64,000 bases of DNA, from contig NZ_JAVHUL010000011.1 in the NCBI RefSeq assembly GCF_031085155.1, positions 18,350-82,349 on the forward strand, in the 5' to 3' direction. Positions 25,520-35,068 of the stretch are shown piece after piece. Below the pieces are notes generated by a model. It was not told where the DNA came from. It saw only the letters and a list, made by a program, of their open reading frames with translations, and searched no databases. Positions within the stretch are counted from its first letter, which is position 1. Each line of letters opens with the position of its first letter. The position numbers were made by a program, and so were the translations under genes. This DNA comes from Mesonia profundi. GTDB lineage: Bacteria; Bacteroidota; Bacteroidia; Flavobacteriales; Flavobacteriaceae.

Positions 25520-27682
25520 ATGAAACACCTTCTTCTCTTACTTAGCATTTTTACTTGCTTTTCTTTTTATGGACAAGAATTAAGACCCATTCCTCAAAAA
25601 ATAGAAGACTTCAAGCAAAACAACGGAGAGTTTACCTCATTCGAACTCTTTTCTAAAGTTGAAAACAGTACAGAAATAGAAAAACTAAGCAGGCTAGCTT
25701 CAGACGCTACGGTCTTAGAGCTAAACAATTCTCAACTGCAATCGCTAATCACCGAGAAACCCAAAGCAATTGAAGTTTCTTTTTATTACCAAGAAGAAAA
25801 AATTACGTTACACTTATTAAGAACCAATAATTTTACGGAAAGTTTTAAAGCTTTTGATGAAAAGGGAAACAAAATCGATTACGACTTAGGTGCCTATTAC
25901 CAGGGTATTGTTGCCCATGAACCTAATTCTTTAGTAGGTTTTAGTTTTTTTAATGATGATGTTATGGGAGTTACTTCTTCCTTAAGTTTAAGAAATGTTG
26001 TTTTGGGAAAAATTAAAGGTTCTAATCATTTTATTACCTATGCAGATCATAACTTAACAAAGGAAAACCCGTTTATGTGTGGTGTAGATACATTGAAAGA
26101 GAATAATGAATCTGGAAAAATTACACAAAGTAGCACCACTGCCAACACTAATATGACTAACAATTGCGTAAGAGTTTATTATGAGATTGCTTACGCTCCT
26201 TATGTAAACAATAATAGTGACACTACTGCAACTATAAATTGGTTAACTGCTATTCATAACAATATTGCTACCTTATATTCTAATGACAACATTCAAACTG
26301 CTTTAAGCGAGGTAATGGTTTGGACCAGCGAAGATCCTTATGAATTTGGGTTTTCTGGTAATTTATCTTATTTCGCTAATTCAAGAACTGGGTTTAATGG
26401 AGATCTAGCCCATTTGGTTAATTATCCATCTACAACCTCTGTAGCTTATTTAAACTCTCTTTGTTCAGAAAATAGGTTTGCCTATTCTGGTATTGACCAA
26501 TATTACGCAGACGTGCCTACCTATTCTTGGACGATTATGGCAATGACACATGAAATGGGACATGCTTTAGGTTCTCCACACACCCATGCTTGTGCCTGGA
26601 ATGGAAACAATACCGCGATAGATGGTTGCGGACCTCAATCTGGAAACGGTGAGGGTTGTGATGCGGCTTTACCTAGTGATGGCGGTACCATTATGAGTTA
26701 TTGTCATTTAGTATCTGGTGTGGGGATTAATTTCCTTAACGGATTTGGAACACAACCATCAACATTAATACAAAACACTATTGATTCTAAATCTTGTCTT
26801 GGGACAGATTGTACCACTTCTGAATGTTCAGCAACTGTATATGATGCAACCTTTACCGATGTTACTCAAAACTCTGCTACGGTGAATATTGTTGATAACT
26901 ACTCTACCGAATGGGAATACAAAATATATCCTGTAAATTCATTCAGCAACAACTGGATCTCTACTACGAGTCAATCTGTTGACTTATCACAATTAGATCC
27001 TAACTCCTATTACGTGATTGAAATTAAAAACATTTGTAATAATCCTGGGAGTTTAAACATTAGTACCAAAAGAATGTTTTTAACAGACGGGGATTACTGT
27101 AACGGTGATGTATTTACTGATACTGGTGGCACCAGCGGATTTTATGGCGATCAAGAATATTTTGTGAAGACTTTTTATCCAGGAGATGGAGAAACATTAA
27201 CGATGACCTTTAATGAATTTGATTTAGAGTTAGATTATGACTTTATGACCATTTATAATGGAGAAAGTGTAAATGATCCTATCTTTCCAAATGCTGATTT
27301 GATGTCTGGAAGCACCAATCCAGGTCCGTTTACCTCAACGCATCCGTCGGGTGCCATTACAGTGAAATTTATTTCTGATCCTGCTGTTAATCTTGCTGGA
27401 TGGAATGCTTCTTTCTCTTGCGAAGATCTTTCTACTTCTTCACAAGAAGTTAATTCATTTAGTATATACCCTAATCCAACTTCTTCTGTGGTTCATGTTT
27501 CTGCCAAAGAATTAATTAAAGATATTAAGGTATATGATACTTCTGGTAGATTAATACAATCATTAAATAATCTAGAAACGGAAAGCGCAAGCCTAGATCT
27601 AGGCACACTTTCTAACGGAGTTTATTTTATACAAGTTACTTCTAAAAATGGGAAAGAAACCAAACAGATTATAAAGAAGTAA
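25520..27682 (+). CDS. Secreted M12B-like zinc metalloprotease with CUB-like domain and T9SS sorting domain
   Basis: 720 aa. Signal peptide MKHLLLLLSIFTCFSFYGQ; a prodomain-like region to about residue 180; a metzincin catalytic domain with H-E-M-G-H-A-L-G-S-P-H (His344, Glu345, His348, His354) and a Met-turn I-M-S-Y-C. After it come a fibronectin-like stretch (about 435-525), a CUB-like domain starting D-Y-C-N-G-D, and from about 645 a type A T9SS C-terminal domain (S-I-Y-P-N-P-T, then G-V-Y-F-I-Q-V). The protein is exported across the outer membrane by the type IX system and digests extracellular protein. Own terminator; paired direct repeats upstream. Confidence 0.92.
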   Translation: MKHLLLLLSIFTCFSFYGQELRPIPQKIEDFKQNNGEFTSFELFSKVENSTEIEKLSRLASDATVLELNNSQLQSLITEKPKAIEVSFYYQEEKITLHLLRTNNFTESFKAFDEKGNKIDYDLGAYYQGIVAHEPNSLVGFSFFNDDVMGVTSSLSLRNVVLGKIKGSNHFITYADHNLTKENPFMCGVDTLKENNESGKITQSSTTANTNMTNNCVRVYYEIAYAPYVNNNSDTTATINWLTAIHNNIATLYSNDNIQTALSEVMVWTSEDPYEFGFSGNLSYFANSRTGFNGDLAHLVNYPSTTSVAYLNSLCSENRFAYSGIDQYYADVPTYSWTIMAMTHEMGHALGSPHTHACAWNGNNTAIDGCGPQSGNGEGCDAALPSDGGTIMSYCHLVSGVGINFLNGFGTQPSTLIQNTIDSKSCLGTDCTTSECSATVYDATFTDVTQNSATVNIVDNYSTEWEYKIYPVNSFSNNWISTTSQSVDLSQLDPNSYYVIEIKNICNNPGSLNISTKRMFLTDGDYCNGDVFTDTGGTSGFYGDQEYFVKTFYPGDGETLTMTFNEFDLELDYDFMTIYNGESVNDPIFPNADLMSGSTNPGPFTSTHPSGAITVKFISDPAVNLAGWNASFSCEDLSTSSQEVNSFSIYPNPTSSVVHVSAKELIKDIKVYDTSGRLIQSLNNLETESASLDLGTLSNGVYFIQVTSKNGKETKQIIKK

Positions 27683-27700
27683 ACTGTTTTTAACCCATAT

Positions 27701-27735
27701 AAAAAGCCTTTCAGTTAAATCTGAAAGGCTTTTTT
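27701..27735. terminator. Terminator after the metalloprotease gene
   Basis: AAAAGCCTTTCAG pairs perfectly with CTGAAAGGCTTTT around a 6-base loop, with further T-rich sequence. It also suits the convergent minus-strand gene. Confidence 0.85.
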
Positions 27736-27756
27736 GTTTACTAGATAGAACTAAGG

Positions 27757-28071
27757 TTAAATTACTTCAGCATCAATCACATTATCATTTAAATCTTCTG
27801 CACTAATTCCGTTGAAAATATAGGCATAAACCCACATAAGTGTAAAGGAAGGAACAATATCTGTATAAGGCAATATTTCTTCGACAAATACAAGAATTGA
27901 GGCAATTTTACCTTTCTTTCCTGGATACATTTCAGACATCTGTTTAGCAGCATATGGCGCCCACAAAATATCTAAAAAAGGTCCTACTACAGGAATGACC
28001 ATAGATAACATCCCTACGCCATCAAAAAGTAATCCCTTAAAAAGTTGTTGGTATTTATGAGTTAAATTCAT
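27757..28071 (-). CDS. Small hydrophobic protein of unknown function
   Basis: 104 aa with two hydrophobic segments (about 16-37 and 58-90) that contain Pro and Asp/Glu, so they are either membrane hairpins or amphipathic. The pattern P-V-V-G-P-F-L-D-I-L-W-A-P-Y-A-A is distinctive and loosely recalls DUF4112-type proteins, but I cannot assign it. Ends in an acidic tail. Separated from msrA by 44 bases. Confidence 0.6.
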   Translation of the reverse strand: MNLTHKYQQLFKGLLFDGVGMLSMVIPVVGPFLDILWAPYAAKQMSEMYPGKKGKIASILVFVEEILPYTDIVPSFTLMWVYAYIFNGISAEDLNDNVIDAEVI

Positions 28072-28115
28072 GTGTTTTTTATCTATATATATAACAAAAA
28101 AAGTGCCGAAATTAT

Positions 28116-28649
28116 CTATTCATCTAATAAATAGGCAAAAGATTCTCTCAATTTTTTAAGTTTAGGATTAATAATAATCTGGCAATAAGGTTGTTGCGTG
28201 TAATTATTATAGAAGTTTTGATGCTGAAATTCAGCTTCGTAAAAATTGGTGTAGGAGGTAACTTCAGTGACAATCTTATCTTCAAAAACCTTCTTGTTTA
28301 ACTCTTCAATTACCCGATTGGCAGTTTCTTCCTGTTCCTCATCTTGGTAGAAAATAGCGCTTCTATATTGAGTGCCAATATCATTTCCCTGTCTATTTAA
28401 AGTTGTAGGATTGTGCGTCGCAAAAAAGATATGTAGTATTTCTTCATACGAAACTTGCTTGGGATCGTAGGTAAATTGTAATGCTTCGGCGTGTCCCGTT
28501 CTTCCTTCCACCACTTCTCGGTAAGGAGGGTTTTTAATTTTTCCGCCAGAGAAACCAGATTTTACACCAGAGATTCCTTTTACCCGTTGAAAAACAGCTT
28601 CGGTACACCAAAAACAACCATTGGCTAGAGTGACTTGTTTCATTTCCAT
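28116..28649 (-). CDS. msrA: Peptide methionine-S-sulfoxide reductase MsrA
   Basis: 177 aa. Catalytic Cys12 in G-C-F-W-C-T-E-A, followed by G-V-x-S-G-F-S-G-G and H-A-E-A-L-Q-F-T-Y-D, the MsrA signatures. It reduces the S-epimer of methionine sulfoxide in proteins. Cys15, the usual resolving position in some types, is present, while the distal resolving Cys is represented by the C-terminal Y-C-Q. No signal peptide, so cytoplasmic. Confidence 0.95.
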   Translation of the reverse strand: MEMKQVTLANGCFWCTEAVFQRVKGISGVKSGFSGGKIKNPPYREVVEGRTGHAEALQFTYDPKQVSYEEILHIFFATHNPTTLNRQGNDIGTQYRSAIFYQDEEQEETANRVIEELNKKVFEDKIVTEVTSYTNFYEAEFQHQNFYNNYTQQPYCQIIINPKLKKLRESFAYLLDE

Positions 28650-28795
28650 TTTTTGCTTAAAATTAAAAGAAGTTTTTCAGCATTAAAACAGCTAGGCTTA
28701 AATTAACGTTGATTTGTGATTTATATCACCTAGCATCACATTTTGAAAAGAAAAACCTATTTTAGCCTAGAAAATCTTGCTCAAAAAAGATATCC

Positions 28796-29464
28796 ATGAT
28801 TGAAGTTAAAAATTTACATAAATACTACGAAGACCTTCACGTTCTTTACGATGTCAATCTCGTGATAGAAAAAGGTGAAATTGTTTCTATAGTGGGCGCT
28901 TCTGGAGCTGGAAAAACCACTCTTTTACAAATTCTGGGCACCTTAGATACCCCCAGTAAAAAGCAGGATTCTTTGGTAAAGCTCAACCAGACTGAAGTGA
29001 GCAAACTCTCTAAGAAAGACTTGGCTAAATTCAGAAATCAACATATCGGATTTATTTTTCAGTTTCATCAATTGTTACCCGAATTTACGGCTTTAGAAAA
29101 TATTTGTATTCCGGCTTTTATTCATAAAACTCCCAAAGATCAAGCTGAAAAAAGAGCTTTAGAGCTTTTAGAATTTCTAGGACTTGAAGATCGCAAAGAT
29201 CACAAACCCGGCCAATTAAGTGGTGGAGAGCAACAACGAGTAGCGGTTGCCAGAGCTTTAATCAATAATCCTGAAATTATCCTTGCCGATGAACCTTCAG
29301 GAAATTTAGACTCTGAATCTGCTGAAAATCTTCATCAGCTTTTTTTTAAACTAAGAGAAGAATTCGGTCAAACCTTTGTCATTGTCACCCACAACCTAGA
29401 ATTAGCTAATATGGCAGACCGTAAACTGGTTATGGTCGACGGTAGTATAACTCCGCCCGTATAA
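28796..29464 (+). CDS. lolD: ABC transporter ATP-binding protein, LolD/MacB-type
   Basis: 222 aa. Walker A G-A-S-G-A-G-K-T (34-41), signature L-S-G-G-E-Q-Q-R, Walker [12 protein letters not shown]. The E-P-S-G-N-L-D segment is typical of LolD/FtsE/MacB ATPases, which drive lipoprotein release or mechanotransmission with FtsX-fold permeases. A matching permease is not adjacent. The stop codon overlaps the ATG of the following gene remnant (TAATG). Confidence 0.85.
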   Translation: MIEVKNLHKYYEDLHVLYDVNLVIEKGEIVSIVGASGAGKTTLLQILGTLDTPSKKQDSLVKLNQTEVSKLSKKDLAKFRNQHIGFIFQFHQLLPEFTALENICIPAFIHKTPKDQAEKRALELLEFLGLEDRKDHKPGQLSGGEQQRVAVARALINNPEIILADEPSGNLDSESAENLHQLFFKLREEFGQTFVIVTHNLELANMADRKLVMVDGSITPPV

Positions 29465-29719
29465 TGCTGTTCATTGTTGTTTCTTGGCTCTATATTTTTC
29501 TAGCTTCTACGCTAGTAGGGCTTTTTATTCAGCAACAATTAAAACTTTCTTTTCAAGCTTTAGTTATTCAGTTTCTTCTGGAATACGGGAGATGGTCCTT
29601 TGCCTAGCGTAAACAAAGACCAGATTAAATATTTTAAAGAAAAAATCCATTATATTCCGCAGCGAAGAGGAAAAACTTTAAAAGAAGGCTTTTACAGCAA
29701 AAAAATACCCGCGGAATGA
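29464..29719 (+). pseudogene. Remnant of a membrane-protein gene (both ends kept, middle lost, frameshifted)
   Basis: The first part starts with an ATG that overlaps the lolD stop and reads 47 codons of a hydrophobic N-terminus ([14 protein letters not shown]) before a TAG at 29605. From about 29570 another frame is open and reads F-W-N-T-G-D-G-P-L-P-S-V-N-K-D-Q-I-K-Y-F and a basic C-terminus, ending in a TGA at 29717-29719 that overlaps the next gene's ATG (ATGA). Overlap with both neighbours shows that an intact coupled gene once filled this place; a large internal deletion with a frameshift is the simplest explanation. The N-terminus resembles that of large flavobacterial multi-helix membrane proteins; identity is not certain. 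Confidence 0.6.
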
Positions 29720-30480
29720 ATAAAAGAGAACTAAAAGAGTTTTTAGACCATAAGGTTGTTGAATACGAAAATCCCGAGTTTATAGCGACTGATCCTATTC
29801 AGATTCCGCATTTATTTACTCGAAAAGAAGATATCGAAATCGCAGGCTTTCTTACTGCCACCATCGCTTGGGGAAATAGAAAAAGCATTCTTAAAAATGC
29901 GCATCGACTCATGGAAATGATGGATCATTCGCCCTATGACTTTATCAAAAATCATCAAGAAACAGATTTGGACTCGCTTACGGGCTTTGTTCATCGTACT
30001 TTTAATGCAAATGATTTATTCTATTTTATAAAAGCACTTCAAAACATCTATCAAAATCACCAAGGCCTTGAAGGCATTTTTACCGAATTTAGCTCGCCTA
30101 CTTCTACCCAAGTGGGAATTCACGAACTCAAAAAGATATTCTTTGAGTTAGAGCATCAAAAAAGAACCGAGAAACACGTTAGCGATCCTTTAAAAAAATC
30201 CGCTGCAAAGCGTATCAATATGTTTTTAAGGTGGATGGTACGTTCTTCAAAAAATGAAGTAGATTTCGGACTCTGGAAACATATTTCTCCGTCCGCCTTA
30301 TCTTGCCCGCTAGACGTTCATAGCGGCAACGTGGCTAGAAAATTAGGCCTCTTAAAAAGAAAGCAAAATGATGCTAAAGCTTTAGCAGAATTAGACATGC
30401 AACTTAGAAAATTAGACCCTCAAGATCCTGTAAAATATGATTTTGCTCTCTTTGGATTAGGAGTTTTTGAAAAATTCTAA
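29716..30480 (+). CDS. TIGR02757-family protein
   Basis: 254 aa. Pattern A-T-I-A-W-G-N-R-K-S-I, then F-V-H-R-T-F-N, F-L-R-W-M-V-R and P-L-D-V-H-S-G-N-V-A-R-K-L-G-L matches TIGR02757. The last segments suggest an HhH-type DNA-glycosylase-like fold, but no activity is established. Start ATG overlaps the remnant upstream. Confidence 0.88.
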   Translation: MNKRELKEFLDHKVVEYENPEFIATDPIQIPHLFTRKEDIEIAGFLTATIAWGNRKSILKNAHRLMEMMDHSPYDFIKNHQETDLDSLTGFVHRTFNANDLFYFIKALQNIYQNHQGLEGIFTEFSSPTSTQVGIHELKKIFFELEHQKRTEKHVSDPLKKSAAKRINMFLRWMVRSSKNEVDFGLWKHISPSALSCPLDVHSGNVARKLGLLKRKQNDAKALAELDMQLRKLDPQDPVKYDFALFGLGVFEKF

Positions 30481-30551
30481 ATATAACCGCATAACTATAC
30501 TTACTTTTTTATCTTTACTTAAAATTAACTACCTCCAAAAGCTTTGTCTTT

Positions 30552-31760
30552 ATGCTTACTCAACAAACTTCTCGCCGAGAATTAAAACGTTTAAAAGCTT
30601 TAGAAGAATATCGCATTTTAGATACGCCAAATGAAGCAGAGTATGATGAAATTGCGCAGTTAGCAGCTAAAATTTCTGGTATGCCTGTTGCTCTCATTTC
30701 GTTTATAGACAAAAATAGGCAATGGTTTAAATCTAAAGTGGGCTTTGATGTGTGTGAAACCGAAAGAAATATTTCTTTTTGTACCCACGCGATTGAAGCT
30801 GAAGGTGATATCTTAGAGGTTAAAAACGCTCTAGAAGATGTGCGTTTTAAAAATAATCCGCTTGTAACTACCCCAGAATCACCTGTTATTTACTATTGCG
30901 GTTTTAAGCTTACCGATAGTAAAGGGATGACTTTAGGGACACTTTGTATTATAGGTCATCAACCAGGATCTATGAACGAAAGTCAAAAAGCTTCTTTAAA
31001 GACCTTATCCAATCAAGTGGTAAAACTCTTAGAATTAAGACGTAATTTTGTCTTGTTAAAAGAAGCAGAGAAATCTCTTAAAGAGAAGAATAAGTTACTT
31101 AAAGATTTTGCAGGAACCGTTTCTCACGATATAAAAATGCCCTTGGCCAATATGGTTTTAACAGTAGATATTTTAAAGAAAAAGTACCTACCCGTTTTAG
31201 ATGATGAAGGCCTAGAATATTTAAACTACTTAAAGCAATCTAGCTTTAAACTAAGCGAATACATTACCGGTATTTTAAATTTGTATGAGAGTGAAGTCAG
31301 TACTCTAGAAAACTCTAAAGATTCTTTTGATCTAAAGAAATTATTAGAAGAAATCATTGACTTGTTTAATATTAAGCAAGAATGTGAGATTCTGTTACCA
31401 AATAACAATATAGAGCTTCAGTGTAATCGAACTGCTTTAGAGCAAATTTTATTGAATCTTATAGGGAACAGTTTAAAATATAATGATAAGGAAAATATCA
31501 TTATCAAAATTAAGTGCAAAGAGAAAGACGGGTATTATTTATTCTCCGTTCACGACAATGGGGTAGGCATTCCTAAAGATAAGCAAAAAGATATTTTTAA
31601 GTTATTTTCTACCGCAGGAATACAAGATCGCCATGGAAATAAAGGAAACGGAATTGGTCTTTCTACCGTAAAAAAATTAGTTAAAAAATTAGGCGGAAAA
31701 GTTAAAATAAAGTCTGAAGTAGGAGAATTCACGAAAGTTTCATTTACCATTAAAAAGTAA
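30552..31760 (+). CDS. GAF-domain sensor histidine kinase
   Basis: 402 aa. Residues about 20-155 are a GAF domain of the type that starts R-L-K-A-L-E-E-Y-x-I-L-D-T, followed by a coiled linker, a HisKA dimerisation domain with phospho-acceptor His in S-H-D-I-K-M-P-L, and a GHKL ATPase with N-L-I-G-N-S-L-K-Y, D-N-G-V-G-I and G-N-G-I-G-L-S. No membrane segments, so it senses an intracellular signal. No response regulator gene is adjacent. Confidence 0.9.
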   Translation: MLTQQTSRRELKRLKALEEYRILDTPNEAEYDEIAQLAAKISGMPVALISFIDKNRQWFKSKVGFDVCETERNISFCTHAIEAEGDILEVKNALEDVRFKNNPLVTTPESPVIYYCGFKLTDSKGMTLGTLCIIGHQPGSMNESQKASLKTLSNQVVKLLELRRNFVLLKEAEKSLKEKNKLLKDFAGTVSHDIKMPLANMVLTVDILKKKYLPVLDDEGLEYLNYLKQSSFKLSEYITGILNLYESEVSTLENSKDSFDLKKLLEEIIDLFNIKQECEILLPNNNIELQCNRTALEQILLNLIGNSLKYNDKENIIIKIKCKEKDGYYLFSVHDNGVGIPKDKQKDIFKLFSTAGIQDRHGNKGNGIGLSTVKKLVKKLGGKVKIKSEVGEFTKVSFTIKK

Positions 31761-31770
31761 TTAATATCAT

Positions 31771-33705
31771 ATGCTATTTAAAAACCCTGCCGTTTTATAT
31801 GCTTTATGTGTATTGATTATTCCCTTTTTTGTACACCTTTTTCAATTACGAAGGTTTAAGAAAGAATACTTCACCAATGTCGCATTTCTTAAAAAGATAC
31901 AGCAGCAGTCTAGAAAAAGCTCTAAAGTAAAGAAGTGGCTAGTGCTGCTTTCCAGATTATTGGCATTTGCCGCTATTATTATGGCTTTTGCTCAGCCTTA
32001 TTTCCCCGCGGAAGACACGAGTATCAAAGATGAAGATTTAGTGGTTTATCTAGACAACTCGTTTAGTATGCAGCAAGAAGGAGCTAATGGCACGCTTTTA
32101 AACGAAGCGGTGCAAAGTTTCATCACTTCTATTCCTGCCCAAAAAGAATTTACTCTTTTTACCAGCAATAAAGTCTACCAAAATACCAAGCTTGATAAAA
32201 TTAAAAATCAGTTGTTAGAGACGGGTTTTACCGCAAAGAACCCTAGCTTAAAATCTACTTACCTAAAAGCTCAGAACCTTTTTACTACTGAAAATAACAA
32301 GCGTAAAAGCTTTTTAGCACTATCCGATTTTCAAGCTAATACGGTAGATTCTAATGACTTTTTTGAGAAAGAAATTCATAACATCTTAATTCCGCTTCAA
32401 GCGAAAGAGCAACAAAATGTGAGTATTGATTCGGCATATATTGCCAATAAAATCAATCAAGATTACCAAATGCATATTCGGGTTTCAAGCAACAAAAAAT
32501 CTGAAGATATTTTTCCCATTGCTTTATACAATCAAGATCAACTTTTGGCCAAAAGCAGCATTAGCTTTACAGATAGTTTGGTAAGAAAAGTGGTTTTTAA
32601 TCTTAATGAAAAAGAAATTCTTTACGGAAGAATAAGCTTAGAAGACCAATCTTTAGATTATGATAATCGCTTATTTTTTGGTATTGACTCCTATCAAAAA
32701 ATAAAAGTAGCAGCCATTTCTGCGGAAGAGGATCGGTTCTTAAAGAAAATTTTTACCAACAAAGAAACTTTTGATTTTCATAGTTTTAAAGAAAATGAAG
32801 CCGATTATTCTGTCCTAGAAAACGCCGATTTTATAATCGTGAATGAGCTCTCACAACTCCCCACAAGTCTACAAACCTTGCTTCAGCAAAAACTGAAGCA
32901 AGAGAAAAACGTACTAATTATTCCCGGGAGTGATATAGATATTTCCAATTACAATGCGTTTTTAGGGATACTAAACCGCGCTAAAATCATCGAAAAGAAT
33001 AGTCAGGAATTAAAACTTACTCAAATCAGATTTTCACATCCTTTACTCAAAAATGTCTTCCGTAAGCAAATTTCCAATTTTGATTATCCTACGGTTTATG
33101 AAAGTTATAAGATCAACGATTATGGCTCTCCTGTGCTAATCACCAATGACAATGCAGGTTTTTTAACCGAAAAGAATCATCTTTATCTATTTAAATCGGC
33201 TTTAAATCAAGAGGCGACTAACTTTAAAAGCTCTCCGCTAATTGTTCCCGTCTTGTATAATATGGCTTGGCAAAGTGTTTCTATCCCTCAACTCTATTAT
33301 GAGGTTGGAGAAGTGAATGCGATTGATATTCCTACGCCTTTACATGATGATGAAGTCTTGCATTTAACTCAAGGAGACGCAGATTTTATTCCGTTGCAAC
33401 GGAAATTAAACAAGCAAGTAAAAATTACCACAGCTCCAGATCTTCCTCTTTTGGCGGGAAATTTTGAAGTAAGGAAACAAGATGAATTCATTACCAGCTT
33501 AGGTTTTAATTACAACCGGAAGGAAAGCGACTTAAAGGTTTATCCTCTTGAGCAATTGCAACACGTAGAAATTAAAAACAGTATTACCCAATATTTTTCT
33601 AGCTTAAGAAACCAGAGCGAAGTTGATGAACTTTGGAAATGGTTTGTTATTTTTGCACTTGTATTTTTAGCCATAGAAATGTTGCTGCTCAAGTTCCTGA
33701 AATAA
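31771..33705 (+). CDS. BatA-domain (aerotolerance N-terminal) membrane protein
   Basis: 644 aa. The N-terminus is the BatA/TIGR02226 pattern: F-K-N-P-A-V-L-Y-A-L, one helix, F-x-L-R-R-F and a second helix ending A-Q-P-Y-F-P. A vWA-like segment follows with D-N-S-F-S-M (variant of the MIDAS D-x-S-x-S), then a long extracytoplasmic region and a C-terminal helix (about 622-641). The family is common in Bacteroidota; function is unknown. The operon possibly runs into the dihydroorotase-like gene, 100 bases further on. Confidence 0.85.
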   Translation: MLFKNPAVLYALCVLIIPFFVHLFQLRRFKKEYFTNVAFLKKIQQQSRKSSKVKKWLVLLSRLLAFAAIIMAFAQPYFPAEDTSIKDEDLVVYLDNSFSMQQEGANGTLLNEAVQSFITSIPAQKEFTLFTSNKVYQNTKLDKIKNQLLETGFTAKNPSLKSTYLKAQNLFTTENNKRKSFLALSDFQANTVDSNDFFEKEIHNILIPLQAKEQQNVSIDSAYIANKINQDYQMHIRVSSNKKSEDIFPIALYNQDQLLAKSSISFTDSLVRKVVFNLNEKEILYGRISLEDQSLDYDNRLFFGIDSYQKIKVAAISAEEDRFLKKIFTNKETFDFHSFKENEADYSVLENADFIIVNELSQLPTSLQTLLQQKLKQEKNVLIIPGSDIDISNYNAFLGILNRAKIIEKNSQELKLTQIRFSHPLLKNVFRKQISNFDYPTVYESYKINDYGSPVLITNDNAGFLTEKNHLYLFKSALNQEATNFKSSPLIVPVLYNMAWQSVSIPQLYYEVGEVNAIDIPTPLHDDEVLHLTQGDADFIPLQRKLNKQVKITTAPDLPLLAGNFEVRKQDEFITSLGFNYNRKESDLKVYPLEQLQHVEIKNSITQYFSSLRNQSEVDELWKWFVIFALVFLAIEMLLLKFLK

Positions 33706-33805
33706 AGAACCTAACAGCAACGCTTCAAAATACAACTTGGGATATGATTGTTAATTTTCGAGGGAAATCCTCGCAGTAATAACCTTCAATAAGGGAATAA
33801 AACGT

Positions 33806-35068
33806 ATGAAACTACTTATTAAGTCGGCCAAAGTGATCCAGCCCTCCAGTGAATTTCATCAACAACAGGTAGATATACTTATAGAAGATGGAGTAATTGC
33901 TTCCATTAAGCCCAAGATTGATGAACGTGCAGACCAAATCCTAGAGATAGAAAATTTACATCTTTCTGAAGGTTGGTTTGATAGCAGTGTCTCTTTTGGA
34001 GAACCTGGTTATGAAGAAAGAGAAACCCTAGAAAACGGTTTATTAACAGCAGCCAAAAGCGGATTTACTCAACTAGGTTTAAACTCCAACATCAACCCGA
34101 TTGCAGACCATGCTTCTGCCCTTAATTTTTTACAAAAAGAAAATGAAAAGCAAGCGGTGCGGGTTTATCCTATCGCTGCGTTAACCAAACATAGTGAAGG
34201 AAAAGATTTAGCCGAAGTTTATGATATGCACCATGCGGGAGCCGTTTCCTTTTACGATTACAAGAAACCGGTGAACAATCCCAACTTGCTAAAAATCGCT
34301 CTACAATACGTACAAAATTTTGACGGACTCGTACAGTCTTTCCCTTTAGATGAATCCATTGCTCACAAAGGCTATGTACACGAGAATAAGCAAAGCACCA
34401 TATTAGGCTTAAAGGGAATTCCTTCTTTTGCCGAAGAATTACAAATTAGCAGAGACCTTCACGTTTTAGAATATACGGGAGGGAAATTACACATCCCAAC
34501 CCTCTCAACTAAGAAAGCGGTAGCACTCATTCGTGAAGCCAAGAAAAAAGGCTTGGACGTAAGCTGCAGCGTTGCTGTTCATCAACTTGTGTTTCACAAT
34601 GATAAGCTAGAAACTTTTAATAGTCACTTTAAAGTGATGCCGCCGTTAAGGTCTAAAGAAGATCAAGAAGCTTTAGTAGAAGGCGTTAAAGACGGCACGA
34701 TAGATATGGTGACTACAGACCATATGCCCATAGATATTGAAAACAAAAAAGTAGAATTTGAAAATGCTCTTTTTGGAACGATTGGTTTAGAATCGGCTTT
34801 TGGAGCGCTTAACGCATTGCTAGGATTAGAAAAAACCATTGATTTACTCACCAAAGCAAAAAAACGATTTCACATTCCTACTTCCCTTATAAAAGAAGGA
34901 AAAATGGCCAATTTTAGCTTTTTTAATCCAAAAGGCAATTATACCTTTGCCCCGCAACACATATATTCCTCTTCAAAAAATGCGATGTTTTTAAATCACT
35001 CCTTAACGGGAAAAGCGCTTGGAGTATATGCACAAAAAAATCTTGTTCTCCATGAATCAGACTCATAG
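33806..35068 (+). CDS. Dihydroorotase-like protein with a disrupted metal-binding motif
   Basis: 420 aa amidohydrolase fold in the order of type I dihydroorotases. The active-site strand should read D-x-H-x-H; here it is F-D-S-S-V-S (Asp59, Ser61, Ser63), so both metal-binding His are replaced. Later parts such as G-E-P-G-Y-E-x-R-E-T, the N-S-N loop and T-T-D-H-M-P-I are conserved. It is therefore probably a non-catalytic pseudo-dihydroorotase of the type that accompanies aspartate transcarbamoylase, or it has another role; an active PyrC should exist elsewhere in the genome. The DUF4870 gene overlaps its 3' end by 17 bases. Confidence 0.8.
   Translation: MKLLIKSAKVIQPSSEFHQQQVDILIEDGVIASIKPKIDERADQILEIENLHLSEGWFDSSVSFGEPGYEERETLENGLLTAAKSGFTQLGLNSNINPIADHASALNFLQKENEKQAVRVYPIAALTKHSEGKDLAEVYDMHHAGAVSFYDYKKPVNNPNLLKIALQYVQNFDGLVQSFPLDESIAHKGYVHENKQSTILGLKGIPSFAEELQISRDLHVLEYTGGKLHIPTLSTKKAVALIREAKKKGLDVSCSVAVHQLVFHNDKLETFNSHFKVMPPLRSKEDQEALVEGVKDGTIDMVTTDHMPIDIENKKVEFENALFGTIGLESAFGALNALLGLEKTIDLLTKAKKRFHIPTSLIKEGKMANFSFFNPKGNYTFAPQHIYSSSKNAMFLNHSLTGKALGVYAQKNLVLHESDS

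Noticed and set aside
33744..33775. CGAGG / CCTCG hairpin upstream of the dihydroorotase-like gene considered as an attenuator
   Set aside because: Five-base stem without T-run or alternative pairing.
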